Source: Halalkalicoccus tibetensis
Lineage (GTDB): Archaea > Halobacteriota > Halobacteria > Halobacteriales > Halalkalicoccaceae
DNA length: 64,000 bases
Direction of reading: 5' to 3'
Assembly (NCBI RefSeq): GCF_037996645.1
Contig: NZ_JBBMXV010000002.1
Location: forward strand, 434,001 to 498,000
Part shown: positions 8,727-17,055 of the stretch, piece by piece
How positions within the stretch are numbered: position 1 is the first letter of the stretch
How the letters are laid out: each line of letters opens with the position of its first letter
Notes under the pieces: model-generated
Database searches by the model: none
What the model was told of the DNA's origin: nothing
Seen by the model: only the letters and a program-made list of their open reading frames with translations
Translations under genes and position numbers: made by a program

Positions 8727-9668
8727 ATGGACCTCGAACCCGCCGCCGAGACGGCGATTCGCCAGTGTATGGCGCTCGAAGAGGACGAATCGTGCGCGGT
8801 CGTCACCGACGATAAGCGAGCGCCCATCGGCGAGGCGCTGTACGCGGTGGCCCGCGGGATCACCCCCGATACCGTTTTGCTCAGATACCCGCCCGGGCCC
8901 CAGCACGGCGCCGAGCCGCCGGAGTCCGTGGCGGCGGCGATGGCGAACGCGGACGTGGTGCTCGCGCCGACCTCCAAGAGCCTGAGCCACACCCGCGCGC
9001 GCGGCAGGGCCACCGACGCGGGGGCGCGGGCCGCGACGCTGCCAGGGATCACCGAGGAGGTCTTCACGACGGGTCTGGACGCCGATTACGAGCGGATCCG
9101 CGAGGAGTGCGATCGGATGCTCGAACGGGTCGCGGATGCCGAGGAGGTCCGCGTGACCTCGCCGCAGGGCACGGACGTCATCTTCGAGCCGGGGAGTCGG
9201 GAGTGGCTCTCGGATACGGGGATCGTCCACGAGGCGGGCGGGTTCTCGAACCTCCCCGCAGGCGAGGTGTTCGTCAGCCCCGAGAGCGCCGAGGGGACCT
9301 ACGTCGTCGACGGGACGATGCACCCCCACGGGCTGCTCGACGACCCCATCGAGATCGAAGTGGAGGACGGCTTCGTCATCTCGGTGAGCGATTCCGAGGT
9401 CGCCGCCGAACTGGAGGAGGCCGAAGTGGAGGTAGGGCAGGACGCCTACAACCTCGCCGAGCTGGGGATCGGGACGAACCTCGCGGTCACCGAGCTCGTG
9501 GGGAGCGTCCTGCTGGACGAGAAGGCCGCCGGGACGGTCCACATCGCGATCGGGGACGACGCGGGCATCGGCGGCGACACGGACGCGCCGATCCACTCGG
9601 ACGGGATCCTGCGCGAGCCGACCGTGTACGTGGACGGCGTGGAAGTGGAGCTTCCACGCGTCGAGTGA
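8727..9668 (+). CDS. M29-like aminopeptidase family protein
   Basis: The 313-residue product resembles the short archaeal members of the M29/leucyl aminopeptidase group (also related to NicX-type dioxygenases). Visible family features are the substrate-binding region VLAPTSKSLSHTRARG, SNLPAGEVFVSPE with EGTYVVDG, ELGIGTNLAVTELVGSVLLD followed by KAAGTVHIAIGDDAGIGG, and the final HSDGILREP. These carry the Glu/His/Asp residues that bind two metal ions in M29 peptidases. A second, longer family member is at 47389. Peptidase activity is inferred from the family and has not been shown for the short form. Confidence 0.7.
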   Translation: MDLEPAAETAIRQCMALEEDESCAVVTDDKRAPIGEALYAVARGITPDTVLLRYPPGPQHGAEPPESVAAAMANADVVLAPTSKSLSHTRARGRATDAGARAATLPGITEEVFTTGLDADYERIREECDRMLERVADAEEVRVTSPQGTDVIFEPGSREWLSDTGIVHEAGGFSNLPAGEVFVSPESAEGTYVVDGTMHPHGLLDDPIEIEVEDGFVISVSDSEVAAELEEAEVEVGQDAYNLAELGIGTNLAVTELVGSVLLDEKAAGTVHIAIGDDAGIGGDTDAPIHSDGILREPTVYVDGVEVELPRVE

Positions 9669-9728
9669 GCGGCGGCCGTCGGGCCGGGCGCACACGACTT
9701 TTATAGCGCGGCCCGTTATTCACCGTCA

Positions 9729-10376
9729 ATGAGCAATACAGCGAGTCAGGTGGCGCTTCCCTGTCCCTCGTGTTCGCCGAGCGAGGAGACGGTCCACGAG
9801 GTGCTGAAACCCGGCGGGCAGGCGACGGTGCGGTGTACGGCCTGCGGACACACCCACAAGACGAGCATCGACGAGGAGAGCGAGGTGGAGATCGACGTGA
9901 TCGTCTCGCAGGACGGCGAGTCGTTCTCGGCGAGCGCCGCCGTTCCCGAGGGCGAGGAGCTCGCGGTCGGCGAGGAGTTCGTGCTCGACACCGAGGAGGC
10001 GATCATGCTCGTGCGGATCACGAGCGTCGAGCTCGGCGGGGAGCGCCGCGAGGAGAGCGCCCCGGTCGAGGAGATCGAGACGCTGTGGACCCGCGCGGTC
10101 GACAACGTCTCGGTCAACCTCACCGTCCACCCCAACGAGAAGCGCGAGGAGAGCCGCAGCGTCAAGCTGCAGGTGCCCGGCGACCACGAGTTCACCGTCG
10201 GCGAGCGCGAGGAGATGGGCGACGAGGAGTTCGTGATCACTGGCATCCACGTCAAGCGCGACGCGACGGGCTACCACAAGTCGAAGCTCGACTTCGAGGG
10301 CGACACCGTCCACGCGAAGGACGTCAAACGCCTCTTCGGCGAGGACGACTCGCCGACCGCCTGGTCGGTCTGGTAA
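9729..10376 (+). CDS. HVO_0476-type zinc finger protein
   Basis: Conserved haloarchaeal protein of unknown function, 215 residues. The N-terminus holds a C4 zinc ribbon, CPSCSPSEE at about 13-21 and CTACGHTH at about 37-44. The rest is a highly acidic beta-rich domain ending in TGYHKSKLDFEGDTVHAKDVKRLFG. It matches the family annotated as HVO_0476-like zinc finger in other haloarchaea (from memory). The stop codon is 2 bases before the start of pcm, so the two genes are probably one transcription unit. Confidence 0.75.
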   Translation: MSNTASQVALPCPSCSPSEETVHEVLKPGGQATVRCTACGHTHKTSIDEESEVEIDVIVSQDGESFSASAAVPEGEELAVGEEFVLDTEEAIMLVRITSVELGGERREESAPVEEIETLWTRAVDNVSVNLTVHPNEKREESRSVKLQVPGDHEFTVGEREEMGDEEFVITGIHVKRDATGYHKSKLDFEGDTVHAKDVKRLFGEDDSPTAWSVW

Positions 10377-10378
10377 GC

Positions 10379-11002
10379 ATGTACGAAGCCGAACGCGAGG
10401 CACTCGCGGACCGGCTCGCCCGCCGCGAGGACCTCTCGGAGGGTACCGTGGAAGCGATGAAGGCGGTGCCGCGCCACGAGTTCGTCCCCGACGCCCGAAA
10501 GGACGACGCCTACGCGGACCGCCCGCTGCCGATCGGCGACGACCAGACCATCAGCGCACCCCACATGGTCGCGATCATGACCGAGCTGCTCGACGCGGAG
10601 GAGGGCGACCGGGTGCTGGAGGTCGGCACCGGCTGTGGCTATCACGCCGCGGTCACCGCCGAGGTAGTGGGTGCGGAGAACGTCTTCAGCGTCGAGTTCG
10701 GCGAGGGGCTCGCCGAGCGGGCCCGCGAGACCCTCGCACGGATCGGCTACGACGCGATCAGTATTAGACAGGGCGACGGCCGCGAGGGCTGGCCCGAGGG
10801 CGCGCCCTACGACGCCGCCTACTTCACGTGTGCGGTGCCCGAGATCCCCGACGCGGTCGTCGAACAGGTGCGCAAGGGCGGGGCGGTCCTCGCGCCGGTC
10901 GGCAACGGGACCCAACGGCTCGTCCGGGCGCGGGTCGGCGACGTGGGGATCGCCGAGCGCGAGACCCACGGCGGGGTCCGGTTCGTCACGGTCCGGGGCT
11001 GA
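10379..11002 (+). CDS. pcm: Protein-L-isoaspartate O-methyltransferase
   Basis: Repairs damaged aspartate/asparagine sites in proteins by methylating isoaspartyl residues with S-adenosylmethionine. The 207-residue product has the PIMT N-terminal part VPRHEFVPDARKDDAYADRP, the substrate loop GDDQTISAPHMVAIM, the SAM-binding motif VLEVGTGCGYHAAVTAEV and the late motif GRDG-like RQGDGREGWPEGAPYDA. The ATG at 10379 overlaps the end of the zinc finger gene region by context (TAAGCATG), which fits coupled translation. Confidence 0.92.
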   Translation: MYEAEREALADRLARREDLSEGTVEAMKAVPRHEFVPDARKDDAYADRPLPIGDDQTISAPHMVAIMTELLDAEEGDRVLEVGTGCGYHAAVTAEVVGAENVFSVEFGEGLAERARETLARIGYDAISIRQGDGREGWPEGAPYDAAYFTCAVPEIPDAVVEQVRKGGAVLAPVGNGTQRLVRARVGDVGIAERETHGGVRFVTVRG

Positions 11003-11029
11003 TTTGTCGGCAGGCCTCGAGGAGAGGGC

Positions 11030-11941
11030 ATGGAGATGGACCACGAGGAGCAGCTCCTGCTGTGGGCCGCCCGCGAGACGGGCGTCCTCGAGGCGCTGTT
11101 GACCGAGGCCGGAACCCCGAAGGAGGTCGCTGACGCGACCGGGGTCACCGAGCGCGCCGCCCGGATCGTCGTGGGGGCGCTCGCCGACGGCGGCTACGTC
11201 GAGCGCGTCGACGGGAGCTACGAGCCGACCAACCGCGCGCTCGGCTTCCTCACCAAGACCGACGTCCGATCGATCGGCTCGGCGCCCCACGCTCTCGATA
11301 CGCTCTCGCGGTGGGTCGCGCTCCCCGAGACGATGGAGACGGGCGAGGTGCCCGACGCCCCCGAGGACTGGACGCGGAACTTCATGGGCGCGATGGCGAG
11401 CGTCGACTCCCGGACGGTGCGAGCGAGCGTCACGGCCGCCGAGCACGCCCGGCCGCGCCCCGAGCGCGTGCTCGACGTCGGGGGCGGGCCCGGAACGTTC
11501 GGGAGGGAGTTCGCCCGCCGGGGTGCCGAGGTGACGCTGCTCGACCGGCCCGAGGTCGTCGAGGTCGTCGCGCCGCTTCTCGAGAACGAGCCGGTCGACC
11601 TCGTCTCGGGGGACATGCTCGAGGAGCTACCGTCGGGCTTCGACCTGGTCTTCTGCTCGCGGATCACCCACATGTTCGGCCCGGAGGAGAACCGCCGGCT
11701 GTTCGGGAACTGCTACGAGGCGCTTTCGCCGGGCGGCGCGGTCGTCTGTACGGACTTCGTGCGCGGGCGCTCGCCGCGCGCGGCGAGCTTCGCGGTGAAC
11801 ATGCTCGCCCAGACCGAGAACGGCGACACCTACGCCGAGGGCGAGTACCGCGACTGGCTGACGGAAGCGGGCTTCGAAGAGTCGGCGATCCGGGAGATCC
11901 CGGGGACCGAGATGCAGGCGATCGTCGGCCACAAGGGCTGA
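11030..11941 (+). CDS. SAM-dependent O-methyltransferase with N-terminal winged helix
   Basis: Two-part protein of 303 residues. Residues 1-90 look like the winged-helix dimerisation domain of small-molecule O-methyltransferases (TPKEVADATGVTERAARIVV then GGYVERVDGSY). The rest is a class I methyltransferase with motif I VLDVGGGPGTFGREFARRG, the acidic loop VTLLDRPEVVE, and DLVFCSRITHMFGPEENRR. Similar proteins methylate quinones, carotenoids or phenolics; the substrate here is unknown. It stands between pcm and a second PIMT-like gene, with short gaps, all on the plus strand. Confidence 0.78.
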   Translation: MEMDHEEQLLLWAARETGVLEALLTEAGTPKEVADATGVTERAARIVVGALADGGYVERVDGSYEPTNRALGFLTKTDVRSIGSAPHALDTLSRWVALPETMETGEVPDAPEDWTRNFMGAMASVDSRTVRASVTAAEHARPRPERVLDVGGGPGTFGREFARRGAEVTLLDRPEVVEVVAPLLENEPVDLVSGDMLEELPSGFDLVFCSRITHMFGPEENRRLFGNCYEALSPGGAVVCTDFVRGRSPRAASFAVNMLAQTENGDTYAEGEYRDWLTEAGFEESAIREIPGTEMQAIVGHKG

Positions 11942-12012
11942 TTCGACGGCGGGGACCGGTAGCCGATCGGGACAAGCGCGCGATTCATACCGCTCGATCA
12001 CCGAGTGCGGGC

Positions 12013-12756
12013 ATGGACCCCGCAGTACTGCGCGAGGACATGGTCGACAGCCTCGAACACGAGGCCAAGGCCGCCCTCGACGACGAGCGGGTCGCGCTGG
12101 CGATGCGCGACGTCCCCCGTGAGGCGTTCGTCCCCGAGGGACACGCCGCCTACGCCGACCGCGCGACCGAGGTCGACGGCACGACCGTCCTCGCGCCGAG
12201 CACCGCCGCCCGCCTGCTGGACGCGCTCGACGCCCGCGAGGGCGACTCAGTCCTCGTCGTCGGCAGCGGCGTCGGCTACACCGCCGCGGTCCTCGCCGAG
12301 ATCGCCGGCCCCGAGAACGTCCACGCCGTCGACATCGATCGCAACATGGTCTATACCGCCCGATCGAACCTCGAACGGGCCGGCTTCGGCGGCGTCCTGG
12401 TCGACCGCCGCGACGGCTCGCGGGGGTTGCCCGAATACGCCCCGTTCGACCGGGTTCTCGTGGAAGCCGCGGCCGTCCGCCCGCCCCGGGCGCTGCTCGA
12501 GCAGCTCGCGGAGGACGGCCGGCTGGCGATGCCCGTCGGGGCCGGCGGGCAGACGCTGTCGGCGTTCGATCCGGACGGCGAGCCGATCGAGCGGGTCTGT
12601 CCCGTCGCCTTCCGGCCGCTGCTGATCGAGGGCCAGCAGCCCGGCCGGCTCGAACGCAACCGGACCGAGCGCGAGGACCGCGAGTTCGCCGAACGCGACG
12701 CCCGGCGGCGCGCGGGCTGGGAGCAGGAGTGGATCGACTGGGACGCGGGTCGGTAG
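12013..12756 (+). CDS. Second, divergent PIMT-like methyltransferase
   Basis: The 247-residue product resembles protein-L-isoaspartate methyltransferases (RDVPREAFVPEGHAAYADRA at the N-terminus), but the central motifs have drifted. The substrate loop reads GTTVLAPSTAARLL instead of QTISAPHMVA, and SAM motif I reads VLVVGSGVGYTAAVLAE. The C-terminus adds a charged tail (RTEREDREFAERDARRRAGW). It is a paralogue of pcm 1.6 kb upstream and may act on another substrate. The ATG at 12013 is chosen from the PIMT-like N-terminus; the open frame continues upstream without family similarity. Confidence 0.78.
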   Translation: MDPAVLREDMVDSLEHEAKAALDDERVALAMRDVPREAFVPEGHAAYADRATEVDGTTVLAPSTAARLLDALDAREGDSVLVVGSGVGYTAAVLAEIAGPENVHAVDIDRNMVYTARSNLERAGFGGVLVDRRDGSRGLPEYAPFDRVLVEAAAVRPPRALLEQLAEDGRLAMPVGAGGQTLSAFDPDGEPIERVCPVAFRPLLIEGQQPGRLERNRTEREDREFAERDARRRAGWEQEWIDWDAGR

Positions 12757-12786
12757 CGATAAGCCGCCGCCGGCTGATTGGCCGGT

Positions 12787-12966
12787 ATGGCTCGGTCACA
12801 GGGTGACCCGCGCGTGCTGTTCGCGATGAACCTCGTCCTCTCGGCGACGTTCTGTTATACGGTCGTCTGGGGGCTCGACTTCATCGGCGCCCTCGAGTTC
12901 TCGTGGCCCCTGATCGCGGGCACGACGGCACTGTTGATGGTGATCACCCACGTCGTGACGCGATAA
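12787..12966 (+). CDS. Small membrane protein of unknown function
   Basis: A 59-residue product with two predicted membrane helices (VLFAMNLVLSATFCYTVVWG and FSWPLIAGTTALLMVITHVV) and short charged ends. The start ATG at 12787 is preferred over an in-frame TTG nine bases earlier. Similar two-helix proteins are common in haloarchaea, but I know no function for them. It sits directly downstream of the PIMT paralogue. Confidence 0.6.
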   Translation: MARSQGDPRVLFAMNLVLSATFCYTVVWGLDFIGALEFSWPLIAGTTALLMVITHVVTR

Positions 12967-13005
12967 GAGAACAAGAGAGACTGGCCGCTCGCGATTCAGG
13001 TGGAG

Positions 13006-13073
13006 AGAAGCGCCCGGAGCGGGATTCGAACCCCGGTCACTTCGTTCGCTGGCGCTCACTCGCTCCCTGATTC
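13006..13073 (-). repeat. Duplicated 3' end of tRNA-Asp (scar-like element)
   Basis: 13006-13026 is identical to 13153-13173, which covers the 3' end and T-arm of tRNA-Asp; similarity continues to about 13040. Read on the minus strand, the copy lies 3' of the tRNA gene and is preceded by GAATCAGGGAG (13073-13063), then GCGAGTG and AGCGAA strings, then GTGACCGG and the tRNA copy. The same block order occurs beside the CAU tRNA at 31511-31574. It looks like the footprint of an integrated element or an aborted tRNA duplication. Confidence 0.65.
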
Positions 13074-13157
13074 AAATCCCTCGTGGGCGTTCGTCGATCT
13101 CGTGTATGTACTCACGACACGCTGGCGCGGTTGCTCGCGGATTGAAATCAACAGAAG

Positions 13158-13230
13158 CGCCCGGAGCGGGATTTGAACCCGCGTCACGACCGTGACAGGG
13201 TCGTATGATGGGCCACTACACCATCCGGGC
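13158..13230 (-). tRNA. tRNA-Asp (GTC)
   Basis: Read on the minus strand, the acceptor stem GCCCGGA/TCCGGGC closes at 13230-13224 and 13165-13159, with G73 at 13158. The D-arm follows with TGGTGTAGTGG, the anticodon stem is CGACC/GGTCG around CTGTCAC (anticodon GTC), and the T-arm is GCGGG-TTCAAAT-CCCGC. All stems pair. No CCA is encoded, as usual in haloarchaea; the CCA-adding enzyme gene is at 29587. Confidence 0.95.
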
Positions 13231-13331
13231 CAACGCATCTCCTCCTTTCCGGTTTGCAGACTTAAGGCTTTCCAAAGCCGGGCCGTGTGCGTCGAGGCCA
13301 CATGTTTCGCACGCGCGTTCTACTTGACAAC

Positions 13332-13341
13332 GCTTAAATGC
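13332..13341 (+). promoter_or_regulatory. Probable TATA box of the rpo operon
   Basis: GCTTAAATGC in the short AT-richer stretch between tRNA-Asp and rpoH. It lies about 80 bases before the rpoH ATG, implying a leader of roughly 50 bases. No other TATA-like string is closer to the gene. Confidence 0.45.
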
Positions 13342-13417
13342 TCGCCCCCGTTACGTATCTGTAGTATCTCGTGACAGCCGCTTCTCTCGCCAGCCAGCCG
13401 TCAGACACAGCATACAC

Positions 13418-13642
13418 ATGGATGTAAGCGACCATACACTGGTTCCCGAGCACAACCTCATCGAGGAGGAGGACCTCGATGAGGTGCTCGCGGAGTACGA
13501 TATCGACCGCACAGACCTACCGAAGATCAAACGCACCGACCCCGCGCTGCCGGACGAGGCCGAGGTCGGTGACGTCATCGAGGTCGTTCGCGACTCTCGA
13601 ACGACCGACCGGGCCATCGTCTACCGACTGGTGATCGAATAA
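13418..13642 (+). CDS. rpoH: DNA-directed RNA polymerase subunit H
   Basis: Small archaeal polymerase subunit homologous to the C-terminus of eukaryotic Rpb5, 74 residues. Diagnostic strings are [30 protein letters not shown] and [20 protein letters not shown] followed by RLVIE. It opens the polymerase operon; its TAA directly abuts the ATG of rpoB'', so translation is probably coupled. Confidence 0.96.
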   Translation: MDVSDHTLVPEHNLIEEEDLDEVLAEYDIDRTDLPKIKRTDPALPDEAEVGDVIEVVRDSRTTDRAIVYRLVIE

Positions 13643-15208
13643 ATGGAAGAATCATACCGACGCACGGTCTCGGAGGAGTATTTCTCGAAGGAGCGCCTCG
13701 CGGAGCATCACTTCCGCTCGTTCAACGACTTCCTCAACCGGGGGATGCAGCAGGTCGTCGACGAGAAGGAGACGATCGACACGGACATCGGCGACAAGGA
13801 GGGCGAGGAGCCCGTCTACGTCGAACTCGGCGACGTCCGGGTCGTCACGCCCCGGGTCCGGGAGGCCGACGGCAGCGAGGAGCTGCTCTACCCACAGGAG
13901 GCACGCCTCCGCAACATCACCTACTCCGCGCCGGTGTTCATGGAGATGAGCATCGTCAAGGGCGGCGAGGAGGAGGAAGAGCGGGTCGTCGACTCGACCG
14001 AGACGAAGGTCGGCCGGATGCCGATCATGGTCGGCTCCGACAAGTGCAACATCGCGGGCTTCTCCGACGAGGAGCTGATCGACATCGGCGAGGACCCCGA
14101 GGACCCCGGCGGGTTCTTCCTCGTCAACGGCTCCGAGCGCGTGCTGATGACCAGCGAGGACCTCGCGCCAAACAAGATCCTCGCGGAGTACGACAGCAAG
14201 TACGGCGACGAGATCCAGGTCGCCAAAACGTTCAGCCAGCGCCGTGGCTACCGCGCGCTCGTGCTCTGTGAGCGGGGCCGGGACGGCCTGCTCGAGGTCT
14301 CGTTCCCCTCGGTCTCGGGATCGATCAACTTCGTCACGCTCGTTCGGGCGCTCGGCCTCGAGAGCGACGAGGAGATCGTCCACCGGGTCAGCGACGACCC
14401 CGAGATCGTGAAGTTCATGCTCGAGAACCTGGAGGAGGCCGACGTCCAGACGACCGAGGAGGCCATCGAGACCCTCGGGAAACGCGTCGCCTCGGGCCAG
14501 GGCAAGAACTACCAGCTCAAGCGGGCGAACTACGTCATCGACCGGTATCTGCTGCCCCACCTCCACGAGGACGGCGTCCCCGACGAGGACGTCCGGATCA
14601 ACAAGGCGTTCTACCTCTGTCGGATGGCCGAGGCGTGTTTCGAACTGGCGCTCGAGCGCCGGGAGTCCGACGACAAGGACCACTACGCCAACAAGCGTCT
14701 CAAGGTCTCCGGTGACCTGATGACCGACCTGTTCCGGACGGCGCTGAACAAGCTCGCCCGGGACGTGAAGTACCAGCTCGAACGTGCGAACATGCGAAAC
14801 CGGCAGCTCTCGGTCAGCACCGTGGTCCGCTCGGACGTCCTGACCGAACGGCTCGAACACCCGATCGCGACGGGCAACTGGGTCGGGGGCCGGTCCGGCG
14901 TCTCCCAGCTGGTCGACCGGACGGACTTCATGGGGGTTCTCTCCCATCTCCGGCGGCTTCGCTCGCCGCTCTCGCGCAGCCAGCCCCACTTCGAGGCGCG
15001 TGACCTCCACGCGACCCAATGGGGGCGGATCTGTCCCTCCGAGACCCCCGAGGGACCGAACTGTGGCCTGGTGAAGAACTTCGCGCAGGCGATGGAGCTG
15101 ACCCAGGACATCGAGGACGAACAGGGACTCAAACGAGAACTGGCGTCGATGGGCGTCGAGGGCATTCCGAGCCTCGACTCGACCACGCGAACGCCCGCGG
15201 ACGACTGA
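13643..15208 (+). CDS. rpoB2: DNA-directed RNA polymerase subunit B''
   Basis: N-terminal half of the split B subunit (521 residues), as in haloarchaea and methanogens. It carries the lobe and protrusion regions: [50 protein letters not shown], and the conserved RIC-type segment [19 protein letters not shown] in its variant [18 protein letters not shown] near the C-terminus. The gene ends after [18 protein letters not shown], and B' starts seven bases later. There is no intein. Confidence 0.97.
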   Translation: MEESYRRTVSEEYFSKERLAEHHFRSFNDFLNRGMQQVVDEKETIDTDIGDKEGEEPVYVELGDVRVVTPRVREADGSEELLYPQEARLRNITYSAPVFMEMSIVKGGEEEEERVVDSTETKVGRMPIMVGSDKCNIAGFSDEELIDIGEDPEDPGGFFLVNGSERVLMTSEDLAPNKILAEYDSKYGDEIQVAKTFSQRRGYRALVLCERGRDGLLEVSFPSVSGSINFVTLVRALGLESDEEIVHRVSDDPEIVKFMLENLEEADVQTTEEAIETLGKRVASGQGKNYQLKRANYVIDRYLLPHLHEDGVPDEDVRINKAFYLCRMAEACFELALERRESDDKDHYANKRLKVSGDLMTDLFRTALNKLARDVKYQLERANMRNRQLSVSTVVRSDVLTERLEHPIATGNWVGGRSGVSQLVDRTDFMGVLSHLRRLRSPLSRSQPHFEARDLHATQWGRICPSETPEGPNCGLVKNFAQAMELTQDIEDEQGLKRELASMGVEGIPSLDSTTRTPADD

Positions 15209-15215
15209 CATCACC

Positions 15216-17042
15216 ATGGCACAGGCACGAGACGCGAAAGTATACGTCAACGGCAGTCTGGTCGGCACCCACCCCGACCCCGAACAGCTCGCAGAACAGG
15301 TACGTGAGGCACGACGGCGCGGCGAGGTCAGCGAGATGGTCAACGTCTCGGTGAAGGAGCGTACCCAGGAGGTCGTGATCAACGCCGACGCCGGCCGGGC
15401 CCGGCGGCCGCTGCTGGTCGTCGAGGACGGCGAGCCCCTCATCACCGAGGAGGCGATCGAGTCCCTCGAGAACGGCGAGATCGAGTTCGATTCGCTCGTC
15501 GAACACGGCTACATCGAGTTCATCGACGCCGAGGAGGAAGAGGACATCTACGTCGCCGTCGACCGCGAGGAGGTCAACGACGAGCACACCCATCTCGAGA
15601 TCGACCCGTCGCTGATCTTCGGGATCGGCGCGGGGATGATCCCGTATCCCGAGCACAACGCCTCGCCCCGGATCACGATGGGCGCCGGGATGATGAAACA
15701 GTCGCTGGGGCTGCCCAGCGCGAACTACCGTATTCGGCCGGACACCCGCCAGCACCTGCTGCATTACCCGCAGCTCTCGATGGTCAAGACCCAGACCACC
15801 GAGCAGATCGGGTTCGACGAGCGGCCCGCGGCCCAGAACTTCGTCGTCGCGGTGATGAGCTACGAGGGGTTCAACATCGAGGACGCGCTGGTGATGAACG
15901 GCGGGTCGGTCGACCGCGCGCTCGCCCGATCGCACTTCTTCCGGACCTACGAGGGCGAGGAACGCCGGTACCCGGGCGGCCAGGAGGACCGCTTCGAGAT
16001 CCCCGGCGAGGACGTCCGGGGTGCCCGCGGCGAGGAGTCCTACACCCATCTGGACGACGACGGGCTGGTCAACCCCGAGACCGACGTCGACGAGAGCTCC
16101 GTGCTGCTTGGTAAGACCTCCCCCCCGCGCTTCCTCGAGGAGCCCGACGACATGGGCGGACTCAGCCCCCAGAAGCGCCGGGAGACGAGCGTCACGATGC
16201 GTTCCGGCGAGTCGGGCATCGTCGACACCGTCACCCTGATGGAGGGCGAGGACGGCTCGAAGCTCTCGAAGGTGAAGGTCCGCGACGAGCGGATCCCCGA
16301 GCTCGGCGACAAGTTCGCCTCCCGGCACGGTCAGAAGGGCGTCATCGGCCACATCGCACCCCAGGAGGACATGCCGTTCACCCAGGAGGGGGTCGTTCCG
16401 GACCTCGTGCTCAACCCTCACGCGCTGCCCTCGCGGATGACCGTCGGCCACGTCCTCGAGATGCTCGGCGGGAAGGTCGGATCCCTGGAGGGACGGCGCG
16501 TCGACGGCACGCCGTTCTCCGGCGAGGACGAGGAGGAACTGCGCGACGCGCTCGAGGAGCGCGGCTTCAAGTCCTCGGGCAAGGAGGTCATGTACTCCGG
16601 CGTGAGCGGCGAGAAGATCGAGGCCGAGATCTTCGTCGGCACGATCTTCTACCACAAGCTGTACCACATGGTCTCGAACAAGCTGCACGCCCGCTCGCGC
16701 GGGCCGGTGCAGGTGTTGACCCGCCAGCCCACCGAGGGCCGGGCCCGCGAGGGCGGGCTCCGGGTCGGCGAGATGGAACGGGACACGGTCATCGGCCACG
16801 GGGCGGCGATGGTGCTCAAGGAGCGCCTGCTCGATTCCTCGGACCGCGAGTACATCGACGTCTGTGGCAACTGCGGGATGACCGCCGTCGAGAACGTCCA
16901 GCAACAGCGCGTCTACTGTCCGAACTGCGGCGAGGAGACCGACATCCACGAGATCGAGATGAGCTACGCCTTCAACCTCCTGCTCGACGAGATGAAGGCG
17001 CTGGGCATCGCGCCGCGCCTCGAACTCTCGGACGCGGTCTAA
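15216..17042 (+). CDS. rpoB1: DNA-directed RNA polymerase subunit B'
   Basis: C-terminal half of the split B subunit (608 residues). Motifs include [17 protein letters not shown] at the start, [20 protein letters not shown], the hybrid-binding [14 protein letters not shown]-like segment [40 protein letters not shown], and the C-terminal zinc ribbon CGNCGMTA with YCPNCGEET. It completes B together with B'' encoded upstream and is followed by rpoA' after 13 bases. Confidence 0.97.
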   Translation: MAQARDAKVYVNGSLVGTHPDPEQLAEQVREARRRGEVSEMVNVSVKERTQEVVINADAGRARRPLLVVEDGEPLITEEAIESLENGEIEFDSLVEHGYIEFIDAEEEEDIYVAVDREEVNDEHTHLEIDPSLIFGIGAGMIPYPEHNASPRITMGAGMMKQSLGLPSANYRIRPDTRQHLLHYPQLSMVKTQTTEQIGFDERPAAQNFVVAVMSYEGFNIEDALVMNGGSVDRALARSHFFRTYEGEERRYPGGQEDRFEIPGEDVRGARGEESYTHLDDDGLVNPETDVDESSVLLGKTSPPRFLEEPDDMGGLSPQKRRETSVTMRSGESGIVDTVTLMEGEDGSKLSKVKVRDERIPELGDKFASRHGQKGVIGHIAPQEDMPFTQEGVVPDLVLNPHALPSRMTVGHVLEMLGGKVGSLEGRRVDGTPFSGEDEEELRDALEERGFKSSGKEVMYSGVSGEKIEAEIFVGTIFYHKLYHMVSNKLHARSRGPVQVLTRQPTEGRAREGGLRVGEMERDTVIGHGAAMVLKERLLDSSDREYIDVCGNCGMTAVENVQQQRVYCPNCGEETDIHEIEMSYAFNLLLDEMKALGIAPRLELSDAV

Positions 17043-17055
17043 CTCTACCACTACC

